Shown here one piece after another: positions 25,862 to 34,528 of a stretch of DNA of 64,000 nucleotides. The stretch is from contig NZ_CP194171.1 in NCBI RefSeq assembly GCF_050908845.1, forward strand, positions 1,302,001-1,366,000. Direction: 5' to 3'. Position 1 is the stretch's first letter; every line of letters starts with the position of its first letter. Origin of the DNA: Marinobacterium_D sp050908845 (lineage in GTDB: Bacteria; Pseudomonadota; Gammaproteobacteria; Pseudomonadales; Balneatricaceae). Under the pieces are notes generated by a model, which did no database searches, had not been told where the DNA came from, and saw only the letters and a list, made by a program, of their open reading frames with translations. A program made the position numbers and the translations under genes.

Positions 25862-27436
25862 ATGGCAAAACAACCCAATATTCTCTTCGTGATGGCAGAC
25901 CAGCTGCGTGCCGACTACCTTGGCTGCAATGGACATCCGACTATCAAGACGCCCACTATCGATGGCCTGGCCGCGTCCGGTGTTAATTTTACTCGAGCCT
26001 ATACTCAGGCCCCGGTCTGCGGTCCTTCACGGATGTCTTTTTACACGGGGCGGTATGCGTCTTCTCATGGCGCGACTTACAACAATGTGCCGCTCAACCT
26101 GTCCGAGCAGAGTATCGGTGATTACCTGCGCCCCCTGGGCTATCGTGTGGGCCTGGTTGGCAAAACTCATATGAAAAAGGACGTGGCAGGGATGCAGCGT
26201 CTGGGCGTCGACCCTGAGTCTTCCCGCGGTGTGCTGCTCAGCGAGTGTGGTTTTGAACCTTACGAGCGTGATGACGGTCTGCACCCGGATCAGAGCGTTT
26301 CGCCGGATCTGGCCTATAACAAGTACCTGCGTGAACAGGGCTTTACGGGTGATAACCCCTGGCATGAGTGGGCTAACTCGGCGGAGGGAGAGGACGGTGA
26401 AGTGCTGTCCGGTTGGTACATGCGTAACTGTGACCTTCCGGCACGCGTGCCTGAAGAGCACTCAGAGACCGCCTACACCACCAATCGTGCGATGGATTTT
26501 ATTCGCGAATCGGCTGACACGCCCTGGTGTCTGCATCTGAGCTATATCAAGCCGCACTGGCCCTACATTGCTCCGGCGCCCTACCACGATATGTACACCA
26601 GTGACGATGTACTACCGGCCAATGCGACTGAGCAGGAAAAAGCCGACCTGCACCCGGTTATCAAGGCGTTCATGGAGCATGAGGAATCAGTTAACTTTTC
26701 CCGTGAAGAGGTGCGCCAGCGCGTGATACCGGCCTACATGGGATTGATTACCCAGCTGGACGACCACCTGGCACGCCTGATCGCCTTTCTGAAAGAGATT
26801 GGTCAGTACGACAACACGGTAATCGTTATAACCGCCGATCATGGCGATTACCTGGGTGACCACTGGCTGGGCGAAAAAGAGCTGTTCCACGAGGCCAGTG
26901 CCCGCATTCCTATGATTGTTCATGATCCGCGCGCGGCTGCAGATGAGACGCGTGGTCAGGTAGACGGCCGTCTGGTGGAAGCGATCGACCTGGTACCCAC
27001 CTTTGTGGACCTGGCTGGCGCGGAAGTGCCGGACCATATTCTGGAGGGACGCTCCCTGTTGCCTCTGATTGAGGGCGGAAGGGTTGAACACTGGCGTGAG
27101 TACGCTGTCAGCGAAGCTGATTATGCCTGGCGCCATGCACGCTTTACGTTGGAAATGGCACCCGATCAGACCCGTGCCATCATGATCACCGATGGTCGCT
27201 GGAAGTATGTGCACTATGAACATTTCCGGCCGCAGCTTTTCGATCTGGAGACGGATCCCCAGGAGCAGCACGACTTGGGTAAGGACCTGGCTCATGCAGA
27301 ACAGCTTGAGCGTATGGAGCAGGCGCTTTATGACTGGTACCGGATGCGTAAAACGCGCACCACCATCAGCAACGCAACTGTGGCCAGTATGACCGGTAAG
27401 GCGAAAGAGCGCGGTTACCTGTTTGGCTGTTGGTGA
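25862..27436 (+). CDS. Sulfatase-family hydrolase (alkaline phosphatase superfamily)
   Basis: The protein begins MAKQPNILFVMADQLRADYLG, the usual sulfatase opening with the first metal-binding aspartate. The signature CGPSR near residue 52 fits CxPxR, whose cysteine is converted to formylglycine. The later TADHGDYLGDH supplies the other metal ligands. ATG 25862, eight bases after GGAAG, was preferred to ATG 25823 because family members begin here; length is then 524 residues. No signal peptide is seen, so it probably acts in the cytoplasm on a small sulfate ester, although phosphonate or phosphate diester substrates are possible. A near-identical hairpin repeat lies on each side of this single-gene unit. 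Confidence 0.9.
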   Translation: MAKQPNILFVMADQLRADYLGCNGHPTIKTPTIDGLAASGVNFTRAYTQAPVCGPSRMSFYTGRYASSHGATYNNVPLNLSEQSIGDYLRPLGYRVGLVGKTHMKKDVAGMQRLGVDPESSRGVLLSECGFEPYERDDGLHPDQSVSPDLAYNKYLREQGFTGDNPWHEWANSAEGEDGEVLSGWYMRNCDLPARVPEEHSETAYTTNRAMDFIRESADTPWCLHLSYIKPHWPYIAPAPYHDMYTSDDVLPANATEQEKADLHPVIKAFMEHEESVNFSREEVRQRVIPAYMGLITQLDDHLARLIAFLKEIGQYDNTVIVITADHGDYLGDHWLGEKELFHEASARIPMIVHDPRAAADETRGQVDGRLVEAIDLVPTFVDLAGAEVPDHILEGRSLLPLIEGGRVEHWREYAVSEADYAWRHARFTLEMAPDQTRAIMITDGRWKYVHYEHFRPQLFDLETDPQEQHDLGKDLAHAEQLERMEQALYDWYRMRKTRTTISNATVASMTGKAKERGYLFGCW

Positions 27437-27470
27437 GGCCCGCTAGCAGTTATGGCGCCTGGCTAACCAA

Positions 27471-27503
27471 TTGGCAGATCAGCTAATTAGCGATCTGCCT
27501 TTG
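27471..27503 (+). terminator. Hairpin after the sulfatase gene; copy 2 of the 30-bp repeat
   Basis: 27473-27502 matches 25391-25420 in 29 of 30 bases, including the loop. The stem GGCAGATC/GATCTGCC is kept, but the T run is only three long, so it may terminate weakly. Confidence 0.75.
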
Positions 27504-27609
27504 GGTGTCGGGTGTACGGACAAGGCGCTGTGGCCATTTGGGGTACAGGCGGACGTTTTCTCGTCTTGAAGCGCTGGAGACTTCTGCTGCGCTGTGTTCT
27601 TTCGAACGT

Positions 27610-28161
27610 TTACTTCATGTTTTGATCCGGTTCACTCGATTGCGTCAGCGCGACGCTTTGATTACGTCCTGTGCGTTTGGCCTGGTACAGTGCCGCGTCG
27701 GCAAGGCCGATCGTTGCGTTGACACTCTCTGTGCTGCCGGTCGATACGCCCAGGCTGAGGGTGATTGGCTCTTCTGAAGGCAATAGGGGGAGTTGTTCGA
27801 CCGCATGTCGTAACGACTCTGCGATGGCGTGTGCACGCAGGGGGCTGACGCCTGGCAAAATCAGCAGGAACTCCTCACCGCCCCAGCGTACGATGAGGTC
27901 ATTGCCGCCTATCTTTGTCTTCAGACATTGGGCGACAGCGGCGAGCACCTGGTCGCCGCGCTCGTGACCGAAGCGGTCGTTGATCCGTTTGAAGTGGTCG
28001 ATATCGAGCATTATTACGTTCAACTCGGTGCTGGCAGGCTGGTCGGCCAGCCATTCATCGCACATCATCCGGTTGCCCACACCCGTTAGAGGGTCCAGAG
28101 TGGCGACCCGCTTCAGTTCCCGGTTTGCCTGCTCCAGGCGCTGCTCAAACCCCTTGCGCAT
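27610..28161 (-). CDS. GGDEF diguanylate cyclase domain protein, probably 5'-truncated
   Basis: The 183 residues are little more than a GGDEF domain: DPLTGVGNR near residue 22, the metal-binding DIDHFKRIND, and the active-site motif GGEEF near 94. The inhibitory RxxD site is absent (GGND at that place). The open frame continues upstream of the first ATG to a stop at 28231-28233 and there encodes WQRGSISDIS just before MRKGFEQ. That looks like the end of a PAS domain and the usual linker to GGDEF. The sensor part is therefore missing, so this may be a decaying remnant. It would make cyclic di-GMP if expressed. Confidence 0.75.
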   Translation of the reverse strand: MRKGFEQRLEQANRELKRVATLDPLTGVGNRMMCDEWLADQPASTELNVIMLDIDHFKRINDRFGHERGDQVLAAVAQCLKTKIGGNDLIVRWGGEEFLLILPGVSPLRAHAIAESLRHAVEQLPLLPSEEPITLSLGVSTGSTESVNATIGLADAALYQAKRTGRNQSVALTQSSEPDQNMK

Positions 28162-28277
28162 GCTGATATCGCTTATGCTGCCTCTTTGCCAGGGGTAGGG
28201 AAGGAGTGTGGGAGCGTTTGGGTAGGCAGTTCAGGGGAGGCGGTTAGGCTCTGGGGAGATTTCGAGCACTTTTAATA

Positions 28278-28302
28278 CAGCCGCCCCGGGGCGAGGCGGC
28301 TT
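28278..28302 (-). terminator. Hairpin at the end of the TRAP transporter operon
   Basis: AGCCGCC (28279-28285) pairs with GGCGGCT (28295-28301), about 35 bp beyond the TRAP large-subunit stop. The T run on the minus strand is poor, so this is a modest candidate. Confidence 0.5.
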
Positions 28303-28334
28303 TCGGTCGTTACCTGCTTTTAGGCTGGCTTAGG

Positions 28335-29630
28335 CTAGTTGTTCATCAGCAAAACGATGTCCGGTACGCCGATAACCAGGCCCACGACAACGAGGTCGGC
28401 GACGAGGAAGATGGCGACGCCCTTGAAGATATCCACCAGTGACGCGTATTGGCCCGCTACGCCTCGAATCACGAAGATGTTCATCCCCACCGGCGGGGTG
28501 ATCATGCCGATCTCGAGCAGTTTCACCAGCAGTACGCCGAACCAGATCAGGCTGATGTCGTAGAGTTCGAAAATCGGCAGCAGCACCGGCAGGGTCACCA
28601 GCATCGCACCGAACGGCTCCATGAACAGGCCCAGCAGCAGGTAGATCACAACCACGACGAGCATCAGCTGGATGTAGGAGGGGTCCCAGCCCGATACAGC
28701 GGAGGTGAGCACATCGGCGATGCCGCTGAGGCTCAGGAACAGCGTGAACATGCTGGCGCCGATACCGATAATCAGCAGCGATGCAGTGGTCCCCAGGGTT
28801 TCCAGAAACGCTTTCTTAGCGCTAGCCCAGTTGAGCTTGCGTACCGCAATGGAGAGCGCCAGCGCGCCGGCCGCACCAACCGCACCGGCTTCGGTGGCAG
28901 TGAAGAAACCGCTGAACATGCCGCCAAACACCAAAATCGCCAGTAGCAGGACCGGCCAGACATCGATCAGTGCGCGGGTCGGATCGATATCCTCGGCATC
29001 CTTGGCAACGCGCGGCACGATATCGGGGCGGAACCAGGCCACAGCCAGAATGATCAGCGCGTAGCTGACGGCGGTGAGCAGGCCGATGGTGATACCACCG
29101 AGGAAAACCTGGGTGATCGAGACCTGGGCAAAGACGCCGTAGACGATCATCAGGATGCTTGGCGGAATCAGTGCACCGATAGTACCGCCGGCGGCGATGG
29201 TGCCGCAGGCGAAGCTCGGCTTGTAACCGCCCTTGACCATCTCCGGAATGGCGATACGGCCCATGGCTGCGGCGCAGGCAACGCTGGATCCGCACACGGC
29301 GGCAAAGCCGGAACTGGCAAATACGCTGGAGATGGCGATGCCGCCCGGCAACCAGCGGAAGAAGACCTTGGCAGCGTTGAACAGTCCGGAGGTCAGGCCG
29401 GAGTGGTAGCAGATGAACCCCATCAGCAGAAACATCGGTACCGCGCTGAGGGTCCATTTGGAAACAAATTCATAGGGCTTGGATGCCAGCAGGCTGATGG
29501 CGGTATCCCAGCCGAACATCAGGCTGATACCACCAAGCGAGATGGAGATCAGCGCCAGTGCGATCGGGATCCGCACGATCAGCAGAACGATGAGCAGTGC
29601 CAGCCCGGCAAAGCCGATTTCGATACCCAT
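28335..29630 (-). CDS. TRAP transporter large permease (DctM type)
   Basis: A 431-residue inner-membrane protein with about 12 hydrophobic segments, the ion-motive subunit of a tripartite ATP-independent periplasmic transporter. Family stretches include LLMGFICYHSGLTSGLF, GTIAAGGTIGALIPPSILMIVYG and LLLGLFMEPFGAMLVTLPVLLP. It ends the operon solute-binding protein, small permease, large permease, with only 7 bp to the small subunit gene. The transported solute, usually an organic acid, cannot be read from the sequence. Confidence 0.96.
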   Translation of the reverse strand: MGIEIGFAGLALLIVLLIVRIPIALALISISLGGISLMFGWDTAISLLASKPYEFVSKWTLSAVPMFLLMGFICYHSGLTSGLFNAAKVFFRWLPGGIAISSVFASSGFAAVCGSSVACAAAMGRIAIPEMVKGGYKPSFACGTIAAGGTIGALIPPSILMIVYGVFAQVSITQVFLGGITIGLLTAVSYALIILAVAWFRPDIVPRVAKDAEDIDPTRALIDVWPVLLLAILVFGGMFSGFFTATEAGAVGAAGALALSIAVRKLNWASAKKAFLETLGTTASLLIIGIGASMFTLFLSLSGIADVLTSAVSGWDPSYIQLMLVVVVIYLLLGLFMEPFGAMLVTLPVLLPIFELYDISLIWFGVLLVKLLEIGMITPPVGMNIFVIRGVAGQYASLVDIFKGVAIFLVADLVVVGLVIGVPDIVLLMNN

Positions 29631-29637
29631 GGTCCGG

Positions 29638-30135
29638 TTACTCCTCTCGATCCGTGGTAAACAGCAGGGGGATGCGGGCCAGGGTCACCAGTGTGGACAG
29701 GGCGAAGGCGACCGGCAGAATCAGGTAGGTGGGCCAGACCGGCATCGGAAAATTGAGTGACATGACATAGGAACCGATATCGTACTGCTCCATCGCCTTG
29801 TCCCAGGTGGCGACGGTGAGGACGGCGTAAATGGCGGCCGAGAACAGCGCCACGAAGCAATCCACAATGCGCAGACCCCGGCTACCGAACAGACCACTGA
29901 ACGCTTCGACAAAAATCATGCTGCGTTTGCGTTCAACCCAGGCCAGTGGCAGCAGGGCCAGTGTGATCATGTAGTACCGGGTGACCAGCTCCTGGGTCGC
30001 CGGGATGGAAAAGGAGATCGAGCTTCTCAGGACAACGTCCAGGGTGATGTGAACCATCATCGCCAGAATGCCCAGGGCACCGAGAAGCGCCACGCCCTGA
30101 GCCGTGCGGTCAAGCCAACGCTCTAGCAGTTTCAT
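29638..30135 (-). CDS. TRAP transporter small permease (DctQ type)
   Basis: A 165-residue membrane protein with four hydrophobic segments, starting near residues 13, 50, 85 and 130. The stretches RYYMITLALLPLAWVERKRSMIFVE and WPTYLILPVAFAL are typical of DctQ. It pairs with the large permease in the inner membrane. It lies between the binding protein gene (82 bp gap) and the large permease gene. Confidence 0.93.
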   Translation of the reverse strand: MKLLERWLDRTAQGVALLGALGILAMMVHITLDVVLRSSISFSIPATQELVTRYYMITLALLPLAWVERKRSMIFVEAFSGLFGSRGLRIVDCFVALFSAAIYAVLTVATWDKAMEQYDIGSYVMSLNFPMPVWPTYLILPVAFALSTLVTLARIPLLFTTDREE

Positions 30136-30217
30136 AACAGCTCTCTTGGAGAATTATCTTGGAAGGATGGAAGGCGCACGACCGTTCTGGATCGTGGCGC
30201 CTCCCGGGTGTGGCCGT

Positions 30218-31351
30218 TTAGATACCGTAGGTGCTGAAATCGACCTTAGCCCAGATCTCGCTGTTCATCGCCTCGGCGACGGCAGCAGGGTCGTTGTTGG
30301 CCTCTTCGGCGATCTTTTCCCACTTGCTAACCAGCTCTTCGAAGCGCGCCAGCTTGGCATCGGCGTTTTCGATATTGTAGCGCTCGCCAGCCTGTGCCGC
30401 TGCGGTTTTCAGATCTTCCTCAATGAAGGCCTGGGTCGCATCGATCAGCGCCTGGCTTGGCTGCAGCACCTCAACACCGGCCTCGCTTGCCATGCCCATG
30501 CCCTTTTCAGAGATGGCGGCCCAGCGGTCGGTACACAGGGTACTGGCCAGGGAAGAGACTTCGATCAGCGCCTGGCGATCCTCGGCGGAGAGGCTCTTCC
30601 AGGTGTTCAGGCTGACGGCGTGGGAGATGTCGGAGAAGAAGGTGCCCAGCGGAACCTCGGTGACATACTTGATCGCATCGTCGAGACGGAAAGAGACGAT
30701 ATCGGCCGTGGATGCCAGGGTGCCGTCGATCACGCCCTGGGACAGGGCTTCGAACTGCTCGCCGACCGGGATGCTGGCCGGAGTCGCACCCATGGCTTCA
30801 GCCCAGCGGGAGTACTGCGGGCCGCCCGCGCGCAGGCGCAGACCCTTGAGGTCGTCGACATCGGTGACCGGCTTGTTGCTGAGAATCTGGTAGATGTTGG
30901 TGGAGTGAGCGGAGGTGAACACCACGCCCAGCTTTTTCAGCTCTGCCTGACAGTCGCTGCAAGTGACGATGTACTCGGTGAGCGCTGCGCCCATCGCCTG
31001 CGGGTTGGAGCCGAGGAAGGCCATGTCGCCAACCAGGTTGAACTCAGGCAGGTCGGCAGGGAAGTATGCCGACAGGAACAGACCCGCGTCGACCAGGCCG
31101 CTCTTGATACCGGTACGCATTTCACTCAGCGAGGCGATCTCCGGGCCAAGCAGCTTGGCGGTCAGGCGACCATCGGTGGCTTCGGGCAGCTTTTCCTGCA
31201 GGGTGGTATAGAGTGGATCAGTAGCGGGGTGGGCCGGTGGAACGCCCGGTGCGACGCGCAGTTCCTTGGCTGTGACGGCCTGGCCGTAACAAGCCGCGAG
31301 GCCGATAGCGATGGCGATGCCTTTGGTAAGGCTCTTTTTCATAGTTAGCAT
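30218..31351 (-). CDS. TRAP transporter solute-binding protein (DctP type)
   Basis: A periplasmic binding protein of 377 residues with a signal peptide ending near AVTA (residue 28). Domain features are GPEIASLSEMRTGIKSGLVD near residue 70, the conserved DLKGLRLRAGGPQYS with the ligand-anchoring arginine region near 168, and QGVIDGTL. It contains two cysteines close together (TCSDC), which may form a disulfide. The first ATG has AAGGG seven bases upstream, so the start at 31351 is well supported. It is the first gene of the TRAP operon and is divergent from the SDR gene. Confidence 0.94.
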   Translation of the reverse strand: MLTMKKSLTKGIAIAIGLAACYGQAVTAKELRVAPGVPPAHPATDPLYTTLQEKLPEATDGRLTAKLLGPEIASLSEMRTGIKSGLVDAGLFLSAYFPADLPEFNLVGDMAFLGSNPQAMGAALTEYIVTCSDCQAELKKLGVVFTSAHSTNIYQILSNKPVTDVDDLKGLRLRAGGPQYSRWAEAMGATPASIPVGEQFEALSQGVIDGTLASTADIVSFRLDDAIKYVTEVPLGTFFSDISHAVSLNTWKSLSAEDRQALIEVSSLASTLCTDRWAAISEKGMGMASEAGVEVLQPSQALIDATQAFIEEDLKTAAAQAGERYNIENADAKLARFEELVSKWEKIAEEANNDPAAVAEAMNSEIWAKVDFSTYGI

Positions 31352-31604
31352 GTTTGGACCCTTATAATTATTAGATGTGCCTTATGTGCTGCAGACCCCG
31401 TCCGTCGCTGCGTGCCTGCGTGGGTTGACCGCGGGCACCTCTGTCGAGGAATGCGGCCACCATAATAATTAGAATAGACTATTGTATGCAATGTTATTTG
31501 TTTAGTTGGCAACATACTTTGGTTCAATGTAGAAAGTATGGCTGAATAATTCCAATAACAAATACAAGCGCCTATACACAGGCGTCTGACAAGGGAGAAT
31601 CTCT
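31352..31604. promoter_or_regulatory. Divergent control region between the TRAP operon and the SDR gene
   Basis: This 253-bp gap holds no gene. An AT-rich stretch at 31460-31515 contains the near-palindrome TTGTATGCAA (31482-31491), similar to operators of GntR/FCD regulators that often control TRAP operons. No regulator gene of that kind is in the window. The SDR ribosome site AGGGAG is at 31591-31596. Confidence 0.4.
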
Positions 31605-32345
31605 ATGCGCTTGCAGGACAAAGTATGCATCGTCACTGGCTCTGCGAATGGAATCGGTCTGGCGACGGCGAGAAAATTTGTCAGCGAGGAGGCGATAGTG
31701 ATCGTCTGCGACCTGGATGCAGCTCAGGTCGAAGCCGCCAAAAGTGAGCTGCTGGCCAGTGGCGGACGTGCCGAGGGATATCGGGTTGATGTCAGCGAGC
31801 GTGAGACGGTTGATGCGATGGTTGATTCTGTGAAGCGCAGGTTCGGACGCATCGATGTGCTGGTGAATAACGCCGGTATCACCCGGGATGCCAGCCTGTT
31901 GAAAATGGATGAGGCGCAGTTTGATTCCGTAATTGCGGTTAACCTCAAGGGTGCGTTCAACTGTACCCAGGCGGTGGCAGCGACGATGGTAGAGCAGCGG
32001 GCCGGTGCGATTATCAACACCTCTAGCATCTCCGGTGTTTACGGCAATTTCGGTCAGAGCAACTACTCCGCCTCCAAAGCGGGCGTTATCGGTATGACCA
32101 AGACCTGGGCGCGGGAGCTCGGCCCCAAGGGCGTGCGCGTCAATGCCATCGTACCGGGTGCCGTAGCCACCGATATCCTCAAAACGGTGCCGGAAAAAAT
32201 CCTGCGGCAGGTTGAAAACGCCTGCTGGCAGCGCCGTATCGGGCAGCCGGAAGAGCTGGCCAACGCTTACGCCTTCCTCGCCAGCGATGAGGCCAGCTAC
32301 ATCAACGGCACAACTCTGGAAGTGAGTGGCGGCGTCTCCGCCTGA
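31605..32345 (+). CDS. SDR-family oxidoreductase, FabG-like
   Basis: A 246-residue classical short-chain dehydrogenase/reductase. The cofactor loop TGSANGIG is at about residues 11-18, NNAG near 89, and the catalytic triad is the serine in NTSSISG plus YxxxK in NYSASK (about Y154, K158). It closely resembles beta-ketoacyl-ACP reductase, but it does not sit in a fatty-acid operon. It is divergent from a TRAP transporter, which suggests oxidation or reduction of the imported hydroxy- or keto-acid. That link is inference. Confidence 0.88.
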   Translation: MRLQDKVCIVTGSANGIGLATARKFVSEEAIVIVCDLDAAQVEAAKSELLASGGRAEGYRVDVSERETVDAMVDSVKRRFGRIDVLVNNAGITRDASLLKMDEAQFDSVIAVNLKGAFNCTQAVAATMVEQRAGAIINTSSISGVYGNFGQSNYSASKAGVIGMTKTWARELGPKGVRVNAIVPGAVATDILKTVPEKILRQVENACWQRRIGQPEELANAYAFLASDEASYINGTTLEVSGGVSA

Positions 32346-32453
32346 GTCTGCTGGCTGAGCTCTGGTAGCTGTGGACTGGCCGGCGTGGATGCATCGAGGG
32401 GCGAACCTTGCTAGGCTCGCTCTCTCATTCAGTGTTATCGACAGCTTAGCCCT

Positions 32454-33302
32454 GTGCCCGATCCCGATTACTACATAGGTCTTCCGCAGTGGAACCATCC
32501 CGCCTGGCATGAGCACCTTTTTGCCGGCGATGATGCCAGACCGCTGGCCAGCTATGCCGGCAGCTTTAATTCCGTGGAGGGAAATACCACCTTTTACGGC
32601 CTGCCCTCCGCCGATGCGGTGCAGCGCTGGAAGGAAGAAACCGGCCCCGATTTCCGTTTCTGCTTCAAATTCCCGTCGGAACTCAGTCATCAGAACGGTT
32701 TGCATCACAGTGACGCCGACCTGCTGGCGTTTGTCCGCAGGCTGGCGCTGCTGGAGGACAAGCTCGGCATGCTCTGGCTGCAGTTGCCCGCGGCTTTTGG
32801 TCCTGCGCAACTACAGCAGCTGGCGCAGTTTCTGATGCAGCTGCCGGCAGGCTTCCGCTATGCGGTGGAGGTTCGTCATCCGGCGTTTTTCGAGCGCGGT
32901 GATGCGGATAAACAGCTCACCGATCTGCTGGCGCAGGCCGGTGTTAACCGGCTGGCATTTGATACCCGGGTGCTGTTCGGTCATCCGGCCAGTGACCGGG
33001 TGACGCGCGAGGCGTTGAAGGCCAAGCCGAAACTGCCGCTGCGCCCCGTGGCAACGGCGGGTAACCCCATGCTCAGGTTTATCGCGCCTCTGGATCTGCA
33101 ACTGGCGGATGCGGCACTGGATTACTGGGCGCAGCGCGCCACAAAATGGATCGGAGAGGGACGTACGCCCTGGCTGTTTTTCCACACGCCGGATAATGCC
33201 CGGGCGCCACTGCTGGCGCAGCGGTTTGCGGAGAAAATGTCGGGTTATAGAGGCTTTAGGCCCTGGCCGGAGCCTTCTCAGGCGCAGGGCGGTTTGTTCT
33301 GA
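32454..33302 (+). CDS. DUF72 domain-containing protein (YecE family)
   Basis: A 282-residue protein of the widely conserved DUF72/YecE family, which folds as a TIM barrel. Typical stretches are YIGLPQWNHPAWHEHLF at the start, FNSVEGNTTFYGLPS near 40, FCFKFP near 70 and AVEVRHPAFF near 140. The start is GTG at 32454; ribosome binding is weak. Biochemical function is unknown for the family. It is convergent with apaG, 18 bp away. Confidence 0.9.
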   Translation: MPDPDYYIGLPQWNHPAWHEHLFAGDDARPLASYAGSFNSVEGNTTFYGLPSADAVQRWKEETGPDFRFCFKFPSELSHQNGLHHSDADLLAFVRRLALLEDKLGMLWLQLPAAFGPAQLQQLAQFLMQLPAGFRYAVEVRHPAFFERGDADKQLTDLLAQAGVNRLAFDTRVLFGHPASDRVTREALKAKPKLPLRPVATAGNPMLRFIAPLDLQLADAALDYWAQRATKWIGEGRTPWLFFHTPDNARAPLLAQRFAEKMSGYRGFRPWPEPSQAQGGLF

Positions 33303-33320
33303 CTTTTTTGCTAAAGCGCT

Positions 33321-33707
33321 TTAGTGAAGCGCGTTGGGCTGTGCCAGCGTAAAGGCGGGGATCGGGGCGATGAAGAGCTCTTCGTCTTCGGTCTGCATCT
33401 GGTAGTGCCCCTGCATGCTGCCCACTTCCGTGGCCAGTACGGTGCCGCTGGTGTAGCTGAAGCTCTGGTCCGGCTCGATCACCGGCTGCTCGCCGACCAC
33501 ACCTTCACCTTCTACTTCCTGTACCTGTTCATTGCCATCGGTGATCACCCAGCGGCGGCTGACCAGCTTGACCGGATCCGGGTTGTGATTGGTCACGGTG
33601 ATCTGGTAGGAAAACACGAAGCGGTGAGCCTCCGGGTCCGATTGCTCGGGCAGGTAGGAGGTCAGTACATCAATTTCTATGTTGCGGCCGTATTCAAAAG
33701 GGTCCAT
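33321..33707 (-). CDS. apaG: ApaG protein
   Basis: A 128-residue single-domain protein of the ApaG family, fibronectin-III-like in fold. The characteristic stretches are TNHNPDPVKLVSRRWVITD near residue 39, GVVGEQPVI near 70 and FSYTSGT near 82. It begins 5 bp after the rsmA stop, the usual place. It is often annotated as a Co2+/Mg2+ efflux factor, but the molecular role is not settled. The apaH gene that follows it in many gammaproteobacteria is absent; a convergent DUF72 gene stands there instead. Confidence 0.95.
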   Translation of the reverse strand: MDPFEYGRNIEIDVLTSYLPEQSDPEAHRFVFSYQITVTNHNPDPVKLVSRRWVITDGNEQVQEVEGEGVVGEQPVIEPDQSFSYTSGTVLATEVGSMQGHYQMQTEDEELFIAPIPAFTLAQPNALH

Positions 33708-33712
33708 GCGAT

Positions 33713-34528
33713 TCAGTGTTCCTCTTGGTCAGTGTCGCTGAGCGCATCGCTGATCCGCACAAACTCTGCAAGCGTCAGACGCTCGGGGCGCAGCTGCGGA
33801 TCAATCTCCAGTGTTTCCAATGTGGCGGCATCGATCAACGGTTTCAAGTTGTTGCGCAGGGTTTTGCGTCGCTGGCTGAAGGCTGTACGCACCACTTCCT
33901 GCAATTTGGTCACATCTTTGGCCGGGCAGGGCAGGGTCGCATAGGGGGTCATGCGGACAATGGCCGAGTCGACCTTGGGTGCCGGGTTGAACGCGCCGGG
34001 GGGCACGATGAACAGTTTTTCCACCTGGCAGAAGTACTGCGCCATTATCCCCAGGCGGCCGTAGTGGTTTTCACCCGGTTGCGCGGCAAGACGCTCTACC
34101 ACTTCTTTCTGCAGCATGAAGTGCATATCGCTGACCCGGCCGCTGAAGCTCAGCAGGTGGAAAATCAGCGGTGTAGAGATGTTGTAGGGCAGGTTGCCGA
34201 CGATCCGCAGCGGACGGCCATCCTCACACAGGGAGGCGAAATCGAACTTGAGCGCATCAGCTTCATGGATACGGAAGTTGTCTTCGTAACGGAAGAACTT
34301 GGTGCGCAGTACCGGGATCAGGTCCCGGTCCAGCTCGATGGCGTCCAGCGCGCCCGCTTCGCTCAGCAGCTCTTCGGTCAGCGCGCCAAGGCCGGGGCCG
34401 ATCTCCACCAGGTGGTCTTCCGGCCGGGGGTGGATGGCGCGGACGATGCGGCGGATGATGCCGGCATCGTGCAGGAAGTTCTGGCCAAAACGCTTACGCG
34501 CTTTGTGCATCGTTGGTTTCTTGCTCAT
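33713..34528 (-). CDS. rsmA: 16S rRNA dimethyladenosine transferase (A1518/A1519)
   Basis: Dimethylates two adjacent adenines near the 3' end of 16S rRNA late in small-subunit assembly. The 271-residue protein has FGQNFLHD at residue 14, SAM motif [14 protein letters not shown] near 43, and the adenine-binding NLPYNIST near 115. It overlaps the end of pdxA by 4 bp and is followed by apaG, so it belongs to the lptD-surA-pdxA-rsmA-apaG operon found across gammaproteobacteria. Confidence 0.98.
   Translation of the reverse strand: MSKKPTMHKARKRFGQNFLHDAGIIRRIVRAIHPRPEDHLVEIGPGLGALTEELLSEAGALDAIELDRDLIPVLRTKFFRYEDNFRIHEADALKFDFASLCEDGRPLRIVGNLPYNISTPLIFHLLSFSGRVSDMHFMLQKEVVERLAAQPGENHYGRLGIMAQYFCQVEKLFIVPPGAFNPAPKVDSAIVRMTPYATLPCPAKDVTKLQEVVRTAFSQRRKTLRNNLKPLIDAATLETLEIDPQLRPERLTLAEFVRISDALSDTDQEEH

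Noticed and set aside
33311..33324. Perfect palindrome CTAAAGCGCTTTAG between the DUF72 gene and apaG
   Set aside because: Considered as a terminator, but no T run follows on either strand and the apaG stop codon lies inside it; it has no loop.
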